A DNA stretch of 64,000 bases, taken from contig WBMV01000852.1 of the NCBI GenBank assembly GCA_013396655.1, positions 868,001 to 932,000 of the forward strand, in the 5' to 3' direction. The notes under the pieces are model-generated. The model worked only from the letters and a program-made list of their open reading frames with translations. It did no database searches and had not been told where the DNA came from. This DNA is from Campylorhamphus procurvoides. Lineage: Eukaryota > Chordata > Aves > Passeriformes > Dendrocolaptidae. Positions 1 to 13,274 of this stretch are shown here, piece by piece. The translations under genes and the position numbers were made by a program. The first letter of the stretch is position 1. Each line of letters opens with the position of its first letter.

Positions 1-2226
1 CATTTTGTCATTTCCCCTCTATTAACTCTATCCTAAGGTTGAAAAGAAGAGTGCACTCTAGTTTCCATTTACATACTGTACTTTAGCTTTGACTTTTTTG
101 GTTGCAGCCTGTTAAATTTATTGACTATAAGCCCTTTGAGCTATTGAAGAGTATGCGGCTTACAATGTATATCTTTTGAAAGATGCTACTGGTGGCCTGT
201 TTTAATGTGTTTGCTCTCTCCAGATACAATTTGTCTTACATATTCATTGGTTTTTAGTGCCAGGACCAGTTTCTTCGTTGTAGCTATTGTTTGGAAGTCT
301 TGCAGAGATATTAAGGCTTAGTAATTTTTCAATGCTGCTCAAGGGATCTGAGTGTCAAATGAAATAATAAGTGGGAATTTGGGCACTGAAAACCCCTAAG
401 CAGGTGGCTTTGGAGATCTCAATAAGAAAAAAAAAAGGAAAATAATTTGAGATGACGGGAAAGACACTTTGGGACATCTAGAATGTTTTATATGTACAAA
501 TAGAGCTGGCCAAAAAGAAGTACTTTCCATTCATTGACAATTATATTTCATTTTAATTTCAAGATTTCATACAGCCTAAAAGTCACAGAAAATTTCATTT
601 GTGAAACGCTAGCACATGGAGCTGGGAAAATGGAATATGTTCCCCTGCATACTGCAGCTGCTTTTTCTAGTGGTGGAGCTGACCAGAATACTGATTTTAT
701 TAGGCAGGGGTTCTGGATGGAACTTTTTTTTTCTCTTTTCAGGTTACAGTCTGGGCTTCCAGGTGCTCAGTTTCACAGGAGATAGTCTGAAAGCCTCGAG
801 GGAGATGGTTGCTTACAGATCCCGGTGCTCCCAGACCTCTCCCATAAGGCTGGTCGAGAGTGTGGAGATGTGCTTTTTGTGGTTCTGGCTCTCACTAACA
901 GGAATCCCAGTCCATCCCCAGCCCTGATGTAGAGGTGCACTTTGGAATATCATTTGTTCCTCAGTACAGGGGTTTGCACGTTGGCCATTCCTGCTAACTT
1001 GGAATCTAACAAGGTAGGACACGCAGAGCAAAGTACAGCCAGCTGTGGATTGGGATTTTCAGACTTATGCTACCCTATCCTGCCTAGTCAGCTTAAAAGT
1101 TATCAGGAACATACCTATATCAGTAGCCAACATGCCTAAATCTGTTGTGCATCTGTGACTTGGTCTTTCCTTCAGATCATTTGCATCCTGCTCCAGATGC
1201 AAGCACGTGATGTTCGATCCTGAGACAGAAATCCGCTGTGGCATATTTTTCTTTCTAAAAAATCCATACCAAAGGTCAAACTCCTTTTTCTCTGGAAAAG
1301 CCATGAGAGCAGCCCTGAAACTCCAGGCATTGATCTGTGCCCTCAGTGAGGTACAGGTGAGATCTCTGTGCCCTGCAGCCCATGCTCTGTGCTCTTACCA
1401 GCTCAGTGCCAGGCTTACACCCACAGGTTTGTACCTTCAAAATCTACTTTTGTGAGGAACATCTGTGGTCCCAGCAAGTACAGAAAAAGAAAGATAATTC
1501 AGTCAATGTTTCACATGGCAAACACTAATTGTATTTTGGCTTTCCGTGAAAAAAAGGTGGGGAGTTCATGGTGTGCCCAGCCCCAGTTGCTGGTTTAGAC
1601 CTCTTGTGGCCATATCAGCATGGGGGTGATCTCTCCTTACAGGGAAACCAGGAGAGCCTAAAATATTTCCATGCCATTGTTTCATAGCACCTGAAAGATT
1701 TCACAGGCAGAGACATTGCAACTGCTAATGAAATAAATGTGGGTTAATTCACATCTACTCTATAGCGAGAGTATTTGTTGTAGAAAAGGGGTATATTTTG
1801 GCTGATTGTGTATCTGTCAAATAAATGCAATTGTCTAGTTCTAAATCTTTATAGTCCCCCTCATCATAATTAGCTTAAGTGAAGCCGTATTTAGCTTGCA
1901 TATAGCTTCAATTTGCTGCAAAGTAAATCACCAAATAAATCAATAATTTGCAACCTAGCAAACAGTGCAGACTTTTTCAAAAGGAAAAAAAAACAACAAA
2001 AAACCAAACAATTCATTATGCCTGGACTTTCTGAATGCATAGTGCTCCTTGCTTGGCTTCTCTGAGAGAGATGTGACGACTTTCAACACTAGACATTTTC
2101 ATTCAAGCACTCAGGAATCATGTAAAACCAAACAAATAATGACCCAAAACAAAGCTTTGATTGGGAGCCTGTGAATAATGATTCTTTTCACATATTCAGT
2201 GTCAAGGATGTTTAACATGTTTTACA
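1..2226. other. Unique AT-rich sequence, no gene seen
   Basis: No domain, RNA gene or recognised repeat is visible. The longest open frame (616-927, +, 103 codons) has no recognisable motif and overlaps open frames in other registers, as expected by chance. A short A run at about 427-437 is the only simple repeat of note. Confidence 0.6.
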
Positions 2227-2516
2227 TGTAGAATATATCGAACAAGTCTCAACGATTAGATTTTGGTATCAGGAGAAACACACTTTATTAGAGCGGGAGC
2301 GTGTCAGGGCTTGGTGCCAATCGGCTGCAAGTAGTTATGTTGCAAACACATCCAACACCCACATTTGGAGAAGTGCAAGAGGGAACATGTTTCTTATTTT
2401 TCTTTTCTCTGCTCTGTTTTCCTACAAATTCATACGAGGCAACTGCTAGTTCTCCCTCGATTCCTCCACAGAAAAAAAAATACGAAAGAAATTTTCTATG
2501 GCATGAGTAAATCACA
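2227..2516 (-). mobile_element. Candidate solo LTR of an endogenous retrovirus (uncertain)
   Basis: Read on the minus strand, this segment has the order expected of the 3' half of an LTR. A CCAAT-type box (GATTGG, + strand about 2319-2324) is followed by a CpG-containing stretch, an AATAAA signal (+ strand about 2284-2290), and a terminus ending in TCTACA next to position 2227. The minus-strand start at 2516 reads TGTGATTT, so the limits are TG...CA. CpG density is higher than in the flanks. Against it: no clear TATA box, only a weak terminal inverted repeat, and no exact target duplication at these limits. A 6-bp TTTACA lies at 2221-2226 and again at 2519-2524, two bases beyond the end. An alternative inner start at 2470 (TGTGGAGG) has no duplication. 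It could instead be the 3' end of an unknown transcript. Confidence 0.35.
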
Positions 2517-2524
2517 GGTTTACA

Positions 2525-4837
2525 TTGTTAAAAATTATTATTGGGTTTGGATGCTTTTCTAAAAGTTATTGCTATGGAGACTGTATTAATTGGCTGCATT
2601 TCTCATGTGGTGGTAGGTACTAGTGAACTCAAAAGGTGGAAAAAATAACCTTGGTATATGTTAAATTAGCTGGTATTTTTTATTGCCAGGAATATAACAG
2701 AGACTAAAAGCATAACAAAAGACTGAAACTTAGGGGTATTTGGAATAAAGAGAACATCCTCAGCTAAATTATTTAGCATGAGTTTGGGTCTGGGGCAGTT
2801 AATCCCAATTTCAGAAAGGAATAAAAAGCCTCCCTCGTGTTTCACACCATGAGCCACATATTTTCCTGATGAGGACTGGAAAGGGGTTTTAGCTGTAGCC
2901 GTCTAATTCCACATTTTTCATGTGAATTTTTCACCTTGCCCTAGAAGTTCTAGTTCTGGCTAGCAATGGAGAATGATTACTGGAAGAGATGAACCACTGC
3001 CCAGGGATAGGTGTGCCTTTGTAGGAAGGCTGTTTTAAGGCTTCTGTGGGTTACTGGTCGGTATCCTTTGGGTAACCCTCAGTATATTTGTTACAAACAA
3101 CTACTCACCCTAGATTTAGGTTACATTTATCTTTAAGTCATATGTGGGACTACAGCAATTATTGTGTTTTAGCATATAAGTATTTTACAGAGTATTAACA
3201 TAAAAATATATTGATATGTACATGTCTATAAGGAATGAGAAGATATCCTTTAGAATATGACACATTTTAATTAATTGGGGTTTGCAGTTGCTGTTAACAA
3301 GCAGAAAAATGGTAGCTGCATGCAACCTCCTGAAGTCAGAAGTAGGGATATATTTATATATCAGAAGCTGAAAATTCTATTCTAATATTAAAATTACACT
3401 GTATTCCTATAGAGAGAGATATTTGTATTTCATTAAATAAAAAGGCTTTCTTGTTTCTCCGCACTTCGGGAAAGAAATTACTTTTGCATTTGGTTAGGGA
3501 TGAATGAATATAATACCAAATCTTTTGTTTGCATCAGTGTGCAATGTGTCATTTTCTCAAATGAGGGCTGGGTGTATTTGCAGAGCAGATGCAGAAGTGT
3601 GTCTGATTACCTCACCATTTCTTTGTACCCAGCATAGATGAAGGCGAATTAGAACTCATTGGCAGGAGGGGGGTTGTTTTCTTCCCTACCAAGCCATCAA
3701 AGAATCCTAGAATACAGTTTAAACTATTCAGACTGAAAATAGACTGAATTTTGTCTGCCTGATTTCCGTAAATACTTGTGCATTACTTATAGTGAAATTC
3801 TTTCAGGAGAGATGCTGGAAGCTGTAAATACTCATGTCATAGATAATGCTCCGAAACCAGTCTCAGGCCTTTCATGCTTTGCTGTGAGAAAATAGCTGTG
3901 TTGACAAAAGCCCAGGTATGGATACAGTTATAAAGGCAGAAGAATCTATTTGCTAAATGTCTTCTTTCTGTTTAGAGACCCACAATAAATTCCCAGTATA
4001 TGTCAGTGCAGACAAAACACTATAAATATGAACAAGGTGAACCATGGAATTAATTAGACTGTATGCCTTGCAGCATTAAAGTTGGGTGTTCCTTATCCCT
4101 TTTGGGATGGAGCTTACTGATACTGAAAGATTTGGTTCCTGACTATGCAGTTTTAATTCCTGTTGCTTATGTGACACTAAGCCCTGTCTTTGATGGCTGT
4201 TAAATTACACTGTGTGAGGCTGAGCAGAGCAAAGAGAGCTTGGAGGGAAAGGAAACAAGACAGAACCACCTTAGTGTTGTCAGCAGGCAATGAAGGGCAA
4301 ACTGCTTTGAATGCTCAACAAAATGAGGTTTGGGTACATACAGAATTTGGCATCACACCTGCCAGGCACCAGCCCCTCTCTAACCTTAACCCAGGCCCCT
4401 GGAGTGGCACTGCCTGCATGGGAGGTGGGCAGGACTTGCAGTAAAATGGGTTTCTGCTGATGGTAATGATCAGCTTGATACTTCCCAGCATTTTATGTCA
4501 GGAATCTGTTCCCTGGAAAAATTGTGGGCAGGTCTAATAAAAAGTGACAGCTTAACACTTCCCAAGACCTTGTTTACTACTGCAGAGGTATTGTCCATGG
4601 CAATAGTTGCTATTGTCTCCCACAGTTCCCTGAAATCCTCATTTCCAGTGGAAACATACTGATCCAGACAAAATTTTTACCAGAAAACATTCCTTTCCTT
4701 TGGGATGGGATGTAAGGGGTCGGGAGAGAGAGACAGGGATGGGAAAATAAATAAGAACTCAGTGACTAGCATTACTCTTCTAGAAAGCCAAGACGTGTTT
4801 CAGGCCTTTGGTGTGACTTGAACAGTGTAGGGATGGT
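2525..4837. other. Unique AT-rich sequence, no gene seen
   Basis: No repeat family, RNA gene or coding exon is recognisable. The 84-codon open frame at 4190-4444 (+) has no recognisable family features. Confidence 0.6.
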
Positions 4838-5015
4838 AGAAATACAGAATAGTTTGGGTTTGAAGGAACTTTTAAAGGTCATCTAGCATCTAGTCCAACC
4901 CTCTGCAACAAGCAGGGACACCTTCCACTAGACCAGGTTGCTCAGAGCCCTGTCCAACCTGACCTTCAGTGTTTCCACCCACCACCTCTCTGAGCAACTT
5001 GTTCCACCCTTATTT
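4838..5015 (-). mobile_element. CR1 LINE, 3'-end fragment
   Basis: The + strand shows the reverse complement of the avian CR1 3' untranslated end: ACAGAATAGTTTGGGTT, then a GGAACTTTTAAAGGTCATCTAG block, then GTCCAACCCTCTGCAAC, GACACCTTCCACTAGACC and CTGAGCAACTTGTTCCA. The element runs on the minus strand with its 3' terminus near 4840 and is 5'-truncated, as most CR1 copies are. Divergence from the remembered consensus is clear, and the terminal octamers are eroded to one partial copy. It has no coding capacity. The outer (5') limit is approximate. Confidence 0.9.
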
Positions 5016-8000
5016 GTGAGCTGAGGGTGTCAGACTCCAGGTTCTGCCTTCTGGTCATCTTCCTGGATCTTGGCTATGTTTGGATGGGTATTACCTCATT
5101 CTCCCACTTTTTTTGATTGGTTCATTGGCTGATTTTAGGTTATATACATATATATTATTATTTTTTTTTACTTATTGGCAGCTACCTGATACAGCAGGAA
5201 ATTCTGCTGCCTCACTGTGGCAACCTCACTCCTCAGACATCCTCCTGTTCCCTCTGTCACTTCTGTAATGTCATGGGTATTTCCATGTGACACATACAAA
5301 ATTTGTTACTACTTTTTTGCAGCTGTGTGAAGCTCCTGTTTGACATATGTTTCTGTGGAATTAGCTAAATTGTGCAGGGAACAGATTTTCTGTTTCTGCT
5401 CAGTGTAGCAGGCAAGGTAAAGGTTATCCCCACCATAGTGCACAGGGAGGAGTGGTCACTCCTCCGAGCTGCTTCTGTAGCTGCACTGATGGTGTTTGGT
5501 GAAGCAAATCTGCTGCAAATTACAGCATGTGGTTATAGATCAATTTATTCTCCTGCCTGCTGCCAACAATGTGCTGTGCACGAATGGAGCTAACTTGGTA
5601 AACATGCTCTCTAGTAACAGAAAATAACCAAGTGTTGTTGAAAGGAATAATTAATTAATGTTTGTAAAGCACTTAGAAACTGAAAAGCACCTTATTAGTG
5701 CTAAGTGTTCAGGGGCCTGGCTTTCTCATCAGAAGTTAAAGTCCTCGTCTTCGTTAGTCTTTAACGGAACAAAACATTAAGGGTATAAAGCCTTTGTGTC
5801 TAATGTCCTCAGTCAGGTGCTTTTGTGCCTGGCAGTCATTAAGATGCAGTAAGTAAACATGAAGAAGCTATAAATGGCCTGAATCAGCTCATTTCCACTG
5901 ATGCCAGCAGAATTAAGTTGATTTACATTAGCCGAAGATCAGCAACGGAGAATCCCAAACACAAATTCTCTTCTTGCTGTTAGGCTCAGTCAGAGCCAGC
6001 GACTGGTTTATTCACTACAGCTCTCACCTTTTTGAGCCCAGCTGCCAGGAATGAACACAAAACTATATTAGGGCACAGGGTTCTTTGTGCAGTGAGGTGG
6101 ACAAATTGGATGACTCAGATTTGCTACCTGGGGCAGACAGCACATAAAAGAGCAGCCTCTTGGTGCCACGGAGAAGGAATCCTATTTTTCTGGTATGCCA
6201 TGTGGGGCTGAAAGGTGACACCTGTGGCTGACCCCAGTTCCAGAGCTTGGGAACATGGAGAATAACAATCTGTGCCTTTATTTCCAAAGAGCCTTGGTTC
6301 CCTCAAAACAACCTCAAGTCTTCATGATGCAGGGGGTCACTGACTGAAGGGTGGATTTACTTGGAAGGAAGGCTAAGAGATGTGTGAGCCACCCAGAACA
6401 GAACCGTCTGGGGAGATGTGGATGATCCCTGGAATGAAATGTACAGTCCACTGCCAATGTTCCCACCTGCCTAAGAGGGTGTTTATCTGTATTCCATTCT
6501 CTGTGAAAGTGCTTAAATCTTAGATGTTGCAGGCACAGGAGAAGGGGGAGGAGAGGGGGGACAATCTTGTGGAAAACAGGGTGCTGCAGGAAAGAGTTTA
6601 AGACTAATTGGCCAGAGAGCACAGGAAAATGCACTGGCCTGTCCATCAGTGCACACACTTTTAAGATTATCATATGCCTTTACCAGACAAGCTCCCTTTC
6701 TTCAGCCAGAAATTTTGTCAGGCTAAATTTGATTATGTTGGGCATCTGCTCCATATTTATGAATATCCAGGACCTTAGTAGCTCACACTGAGCTTCCAGA
6801 TTAATGAAAAAGCTGATGATGTGCCCACTTCAGCTGTATGGTGCATGAGAAGTATGCCCACATATACATCACACTTAATCACTGGCAGGAGTGCTGGGAG
6901 AGGGAATCCAGTCTTTGATCACTTGGGCGTTTCTTCTCACAGATCAGTAGCTTTTATTTTCTTCTGGATTAATTGGCAGAGCAAGAAAGGTTACCTGCCA
7001 AGAAAATCCAATTATTTGGCCCTTGCTGGTCTTGAATAAAACTCTGTAGTTGATAAAAGGTCACAGTTAGAGAGAATCAAAATAAGGCACCAGGACATCA
7101 GATATTCTGGTTTTTAAATCTCTGCACCAGCCTAGGGCAGAGTATGTTTGGCTCACTTCCATTGCAGTGCTGGAACATGGTGTGCCAGAATACCCTGTCA
7201 TGGCATTTTTGGAAGACCTAAGCATTACTAGGATAGGTTAATAGTTATCTTTGTAATTAGCCATCTGTTACAGATCCATTTATTGAATTTGAGAGGGGCC
7301 AGAACCCTCATATATCCTTCTTGCTTCTAACTTTGCTTGAGTTCACTATAGGGAGCTTTGTGAAAAACCAGTAAAGAACAAAAAAAAATACTTCTTTGAA
7401 AGAGGAAAAAAATGTGATTGTCCTATGAACAGTAAAAGTCATAATAATTTTTCCTTTTTCATCAAGAGCACAGGCTTAGGAGCCCTGGATAATCTTTTTG
7501 GAAGTTGAGGTAGGAAATGGAGAGGTCTCTCAGAGGTCCAGCAAAACTGTGTGGAGCTGCTCGCTTGGTCCTAGTGACCTCCTGTCCCACATATCCATGG
7601 CTATGGAAGGGAAAAGTTGGTGTCAAATCCCTGTGTCTGTTGTCAGCAAAATTAAGCAAGTTAAGAAAGTTAAGAGAGCCAAAGGCTTTGTTTCTGTAGG
7701 TTTCTGAATCCAGGGGCCAGAGCTGAAGTGATTTGGGTGAAATACTCAAAGAATCCAGCCCAGGCAAATGACCCAACAGAAAGTTCCACAGATGTCAAGG
7801 AAGAAGGTGAATACATGATAATTAATTCTTTCTCCTGGAATATGTGCTGCTAATTGACTTGGCAGCAGCTCCATTACCGTGATTCATTGGCTCATAGATT
7901 TTAGGCCAGAAGCAAAAACTATGTTCGTCTGGTCCTACTGTCTGCATAGCAAAGACCACAGAACCTCACCGAGTGGCTGTGCACCAGTCCTCCAATTTCT

Positions 8001-8226
8001 GCCTGAATTACCATGTTTTTACTGAAAACAATCCAATGCTTGTTAAACCACTATGCAATAGAAAAACCACCAGGTACTTGGGTAAGTAGTTCCAGAGGTA
8101 ATTCTTGGGGTTTTTAAATTTGCAGCTTAGTTTTGATATCATATTTACATTGATATTTTCATAAGGGTTTTTTTTTTTTTTTTCATCGAAATTAGCCTCA
8201 GAAACATGAAAACTCTGAGACAAAAG
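5016..8226. other. Unique sequence with small A/T tracts, no gene seen
   Basis: The longest open frame is 119 codons on the minus strand (6314-6673). It has no recognisable domain and no splice or promoter context. Short T runs occur at about 5159-5169 and 8167-8183. Nothing else is supported. Confidence 0.6.
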
Positions 8227-8279
8227 GTTTGGTTGGTTGTTGTTTTGGGTTTGGTTTTTTGTTTTTGTTTTTTATTTTC
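8227..8279. repeat. G/T-rich simple tract (GTTT-like)
   Basis: Imperfect runs of GGTTT, GTT and GTTTTT units on the + strand form a low-complexity tract of about 50 bp. It is most likely a decayed simple repeat or the relic of a poly-A/T tail. Confidence 0.75.
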
Positions 8280-11200
8280 TGAAATTAAAGCTGTTTGTAG
8301 AGTTTATGGTAATCTTTCTACTGTGTTAGTAATACAGTAGTTGATCATTGAAGCCTTTTCCTTCTTTCTGTCCTCCCCCTTTTGTTTTTCATTCATTTCA
8401 TCCCCCACCAAAAACTCCACAGAAAACAAAACAAAAAGGATAGAAAATAAAAAAGGGGCAGAGGTGGCAGTCAAAATTCATAATTAAACTGAGGAATTTT
8501 AAAACATGCAGAATATTTCTGGACACAACTAATGACAGACAGATAATGCCATTCCTACAGTCCTGGAAAAATATATGGGGTTTTTTTTAGTTTATGATCC
8601 CACCTGTTCCCTCCAACGTATCTCTCTCTACTTCTTGTTCCCTAATATTCCCCCTGAGTCCAATTTATCTGATTTGTAGAACACGTGAGATTTTCTTAGG
8701 TAGCTCACATCAATGACAACAGAGTGACACAAAACAGACAGGGTGTAACACTGCTGTCTTGGAAGAGTAGGATTTGCCCTTTTTTGCAGGCAAGTATCAA
8801 CAAGTCAACAGTGCTACAGGAGCTGTACCCCCTCCCCACACCGTAACCAGCATCGAGTAGTCAGGGACAAACTTGCTATTCTTTGCTCCTCTGGGTATCC
8901 TTTTATCCTACTGAATAATTTAATTGATTTAAACAGGAACTGAAGTATATAAAAATGAGAGATAATCTGGCACACCTTTTGGCACCGACCAAATCCTCCC
9001 CCTGTGAAGAAAGTGTCAAAACATCCATTGTCTGTACCTGAAAAAAACATCTTGTTTAAATGAGTGATGCTGTCTGTGAAATTGCTATGAGTTACTTGTA
9101 ATATATTTATAATACTTAAAAGAAAAATCCATAGAAACGTGAGATTTTTTAAATTAATTAGATGTAGACTCAGTGCATGAAATGAAATAATTTAGCTCTC
9201 AAGTACAGTTAGGGTACAGGTATCCAGGCGAGCCAATAGTCATAAAGATGTTTTTTCCTTGTTATCTCATGATCATGTCATGTATCTCTCTCATCTATAA
9301 ATAGAGTATTAATTGCTATGCACTTTCAGAAGTTGAGAGAAAACATGTTGAGTTCCCAAAGGTGCAAGTGGACTTGCTTGTGTTTGTAAGTAAGTCAACA
9401 ACAAGCCGATATGATTAAACAGTTACTCCATCAGTGTCTTGGCCTTTCTTTTCTCCATCTGGTAGGTAGGCAGGCAGTTTAAATGTATGCCATGTGTTTG
9501 TTTTCCCTGTACAAAATGAGCTGTGTTAGTATTTCTAGTCACTATGAGGTGGTACCAACCTTACAAAATGCATTGATTTACGTTAAAAAATGAGGAGTTA
9601 CCAGGGACACGATGACATGACACTTGATGCACAGTATTTTATTAAAGGAAATGGCAGTACACCACATTTTTTGTTAAAAAAAAGCTCAATTACAGACTTT
9701 AAAGAAAATTAAATTTATCCTTGAGCCTCAGTGTTTTGAAGCTACCAGTTGTTTCCTGGAAGTGACTTTGAAATGAGTTTTGGGAAATCATTTTAGTATT
9801 GACTTGGGTCATAATGGCTGGCTGTTGCTTTTTTGTATAAGATTGATTAAATTACCCTGAACAAGCTCCAAGTCCATGTCCGTCTCTGAGGCCAATTGTG
9901 AATATGACCATAAATACTCTCTAAAAATTATTTCAGAAAGCAAATAGTCTCTAAACCTGGAAGCACATCATTGTGCTCTTCCAATAATAAGTAAATGAAC
10001 TTGGTTCCTTATCTCAACATAAATCACTTAGTCTTTTTACACCTTACACTTCCTCTGGTTTTAAAAGGCTGGGGTTATTTGCAAGGTTTCCTCTACACAA
10101 TAGGAGAGAATTTTGACTATGTCTTAAAGAAAGAACTAGCTAAAAAATAAGTGTATTGGCAGTAATAAGAACTGGCAGTTATTCTACTGATTTCAGCCTT
10201 TATCTCCCCTCTAAAATAGGACCCCTCTAGTTATTTCTTCACACTTCACTAAACTCAAGTGAAATCAGGGCCACGTTATAGTGGACTCTCTACAAGTACA
10301 TGGCAATAAGTGATCTTAATCTAAAAAAGCTTTGAAAATTAATGGCAAACATGCAAAGAGTCCACAAACAGAGAGGTGAAAGAACTTCTCCACAGCTGCT
10401 GGGTGTGCCTGGTCTGGAGCATAACCCAGGTCTTTGAATAGCCAAACCAGTTTCCTGTCCAGTGAGCTCTGCTGCTTCTTGCTTACCTGGGTGGAGACAG
10501 CTCCCAAAACACTGGCTGCTCTGAATTTTTATCCAAGTTAAGGTATGTACTTCAAAAGACAAAATTAAATGACAATAAGCTATATTCCCAGGAAAACTCC
10601 AGGAAAACAGGTGGCTGGTGCGTTTCCCACAAAGCCAGAAACAAGAAAAACAGCAAGTAACAGCAAAAGAATTGGAGCAAGAGGAAGAAAACAGCAGAAG
10701 TTTTGAGTGGAATTGAGTGTGAGCAGCTGCACAGTGAGATTATTGAATGGTGACATGGGCTTTGCAGGCATGATTTAAGAAAAAACAAGAGTCTGTGTTT
10801 GCCAAAGGACAGCCTGCTGCACTTCCCAAATGTCCTGAGTTCTCACGTGAGATGGAGCAGGTGAGCTGGGAAGCAAAACTGCCTCAAGGAATTCTGGTTC
10901 AATAAGGGTAAAGGTTTCTCTGAAGCATGGCTCTTGGATGCCACTAGGAAGGATTTCTATTTCCCTGGCCTTAGTTTCCATGCTAAGAAGATCTGCACTG
11001 CATCTTTAGGTCATAAGGTCTGGGCAAGTCATGGTTGACAGCCAGATGAGGCTGGCTTGCACAGATTGAGATTTTCTGTTCTTCCTGTTCTTAAGTGTCT
11101 TTAACTCCTGCTGAGGAGAGTAATCTGACTTCTCAGAGGTCTTAAATAAATAGGAATCCTGCAGGGCAGAGGTTAAACTGGCATTGGGAGAGTGAGTAGC

Positions 11201-12686
11201 TGAAATGTTTTGTAATTACTTCCATGAACTCTCTCTCTTTCCGGTACTTTGTTGTTCAACACAAAAATATTTGGGTACCAGCACATGGGAGGAATTGCCA
11301 AACATCTCAAACATTCCCTGCTCTGCAGGAGATCTGCTTCTGATCTCTGGGTTAGAAAGAGAACTAGTTAGCTCCTTAAGTTGATCAAAGCACAAGGGAT
11401 GGTTTAGTTGAGTGAATGTGTAAAGAACTGGCAGCCTGTGTCAGATTTTCTTGTTGATATTTATTTCTTCGTGTTGAGGTTCAGCCCTGGGTAGAGAGAA
11501 GAATCTCATAATGTCCTGTCTCAAACTTGAGCTATAATAGATATTCCCTCCCTCCCCCACACACCTTTGCTTTCTGGTTTCTTTGAGCTTCAGAAAAGAA
11601 ACTTTCTTCTGCTGAATGTAGTGGTTCATTTTGTACTCATTTGAATACCTTACTGATAAACTGAATTTCCTGCTGCCCCACAAACAAGGTAGTAATGAAT
11701 GATACCCCTTGCACTTGCTTTCTTGATGAAATTTTAATATAACTTGCTATAAATGGAATCTCAGCTAAAGCAATAATTAGTATTTCAGTCTGTTTAAAAT
11801 AACATTTTAATTGCCTGCAGTAATTACAAGAATTGAAGAATATCCCTTCAGGTATTGCAGTGTTATTTTAGATGTTCTGCTTAAATACCTAAATTCACAT
11901 TATTTGCTAACATTCCCTCCTCAGCCAGGTGACATTCAAGCTCTGGGCAATGTTTACATATTTTTTAACAACAAAACATGGAGAAGATACAAAATAAAGG
12001 AAAAAAAAAAAGCAGCCACTATCTCACTTCACATCATTTGAATGGTAAAGCATGGACCTGAAAAAAAGAGAGCACTTTGTCTGAAAAGCTGACATCCCAG
12101 CTGGTCGGGGTAGAAGCAGGTGAACATAAGGGGAGGATCCTGAACATAAAAAACCAAAGCTGCAATTGAGCAAGAAGAAAATAAACACCATACAAACACT
12201 GGGCCAAATGCCATCATATTGTAGATTTAAGTGAAGCCTACCCATGATGGTGGACAGAGCTGAGAACAGAATTTGCTTTAGCCACTATGTTTTTCCCCAT
12301 CTTTTCACAGGACAGAGGTGGGAATGGCAAGCAGAACATACCAGGTTCAAGAAGGCAGGTTTGGAAACAATTCATAGTGAGTGAACATGCATTAAAGCCA
12401 AACCAGCTCTGTTTGCTTCAGGTGAGGCATGGGCAGCCACACTGCCAGTGCTGAGGGGGGTTTTCTCCCAAAATAGCCTCATTTGCCTTGCCCTGTGTCC
12501 TGTGCAGAGGCTGTCACTGGCCATGCCTAGGGAAGTGTGTGGCTGGGGGGGGGTTGCCAGCTGTGGGCACATCTCACACCCCAGGTCAACTTTGGCTTTC
12601 TCTAGTTCCACATCAGCTCTCTTTTTCAGTACATGGTGTGAAAGGAATTGTTTCCAGTTTTTCTTGGCCCTTCTTTCTTTCTGCAG
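8280..12686. other. Unique sequence, no gene seen
   Basis: Only short open frames occur. One on the minus strand at 10316-10507 superficially resembles a retroviral Gag start but begins at TTG and lacks LTR context. A pyrimidine-rich patch followed by A/C-rich sequence lies at about 8355-8455. A G9 run sits at about 12545-12553. Confidence 0.55.
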
Positions 12687-12716
12687 ATGCTGAATCAGAT
12701 CCATTAAAAAGACCAA
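12687..12716 (+). other. Candidate 30-nt microexon (splice grammar only)
   Basis: The segment is preceded by a strong acceptor: a C/T-rich tract from about 12661 ending in TTCTTTCTGCAG at 12686. It is followed by GTAATG as a possible donor. The 30 nt keep frame and read AESDPLKRP in the only register open through both sides. No gene family is recognised. The donor is weak beyond GTAA, and such combinations arise by chance in tens of kilobases. Confidence 0.15.
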
Positions 12717-13228
12717 GTAATGTATTTTCTGTGGGAAAAGCTTTGAAATGGCACAAGATTGTTATACTTTGTTCAAAACCTCCTTCCAGGAGAAACTTGA
12801 CCAACACAGGAAGGCTTCCAAGAAGTAGTTTGTTCCCCAAGTTGTTATTGGAGAGAAAGGTTTTCTGTTTGGTTGATTGTTTTTTTTAAATATTTATTGT
12901 GTTTTTATTAAAAAATACCTGCTTTTCTTTTTAATATTTGCTTTGCACACAAAAATTGCTGCGAAGAAACCCCTGTATTATGGTCAGGTTTACTCTGTGG
13001 TGACCCATATGTGAAAGACAGATGCTTCAATGACATTCTTTAGGTGTATTTTTTGGTTACTAAGAGTTATTTCAATAGAGACAGGGCAAAATGCAGCGTG
13101 CTTTGCTCAGAGCCTGTGCCTGCCATGGGAGATCACCCAGCTCTGTGACTGTGAGAGACAACAGAAAAGCAAAAGGAATAGAGGATAGGGAAGAGGATAA
13201 ATATAGGCAAGAAATGCTCAGGAGAGGC
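12717..13228. other. Unique sequence, no gene seen
   Basis: AT-rich sequence with a T-rich, A-rich patch at about 12875-12935. No gene, RNA or known repeat is recognised. Confidence 0.55.
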
Positions 13229-13274
13229 ATTTCTAGTTCTTTAAGGGATTTCTAGTCCTTTACGGGATTTCCAG
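13229..13274. repeat. 19-bp tandem duplication, 2.4 copies
   Basis: Units 13229-13247 and 13248-13266 differ at two positions (TTAAGGG versus TTACGGG, and one T/C change). A partial third unit starts at 13267 with ATTTCCAG. The element is local and not part of a recognised family. Confidence 0.85.

Noticed and set aside
6314..6673. 119-codon minus-strand open frame
   Set aside because: No domain, no splice or promoter signals, and proline/histidine/leucine-rich content typical of chance frames.
10316..10507. Retroviral Gag-like start (LGAVST, then KKQ and LVWLF)
   Set aside because: It begins at TTG, is only 64 codons long, has no adjoining LTR, primer site or further gag sequence, and the resemblance is not specific.
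12372..12716. 115-codon minus-strand open frame opposite the + frame 12488-12889
   Set aside because: Overlapping frames open on both strands in a slightly GC-richer patch; neither resembles a known protein.
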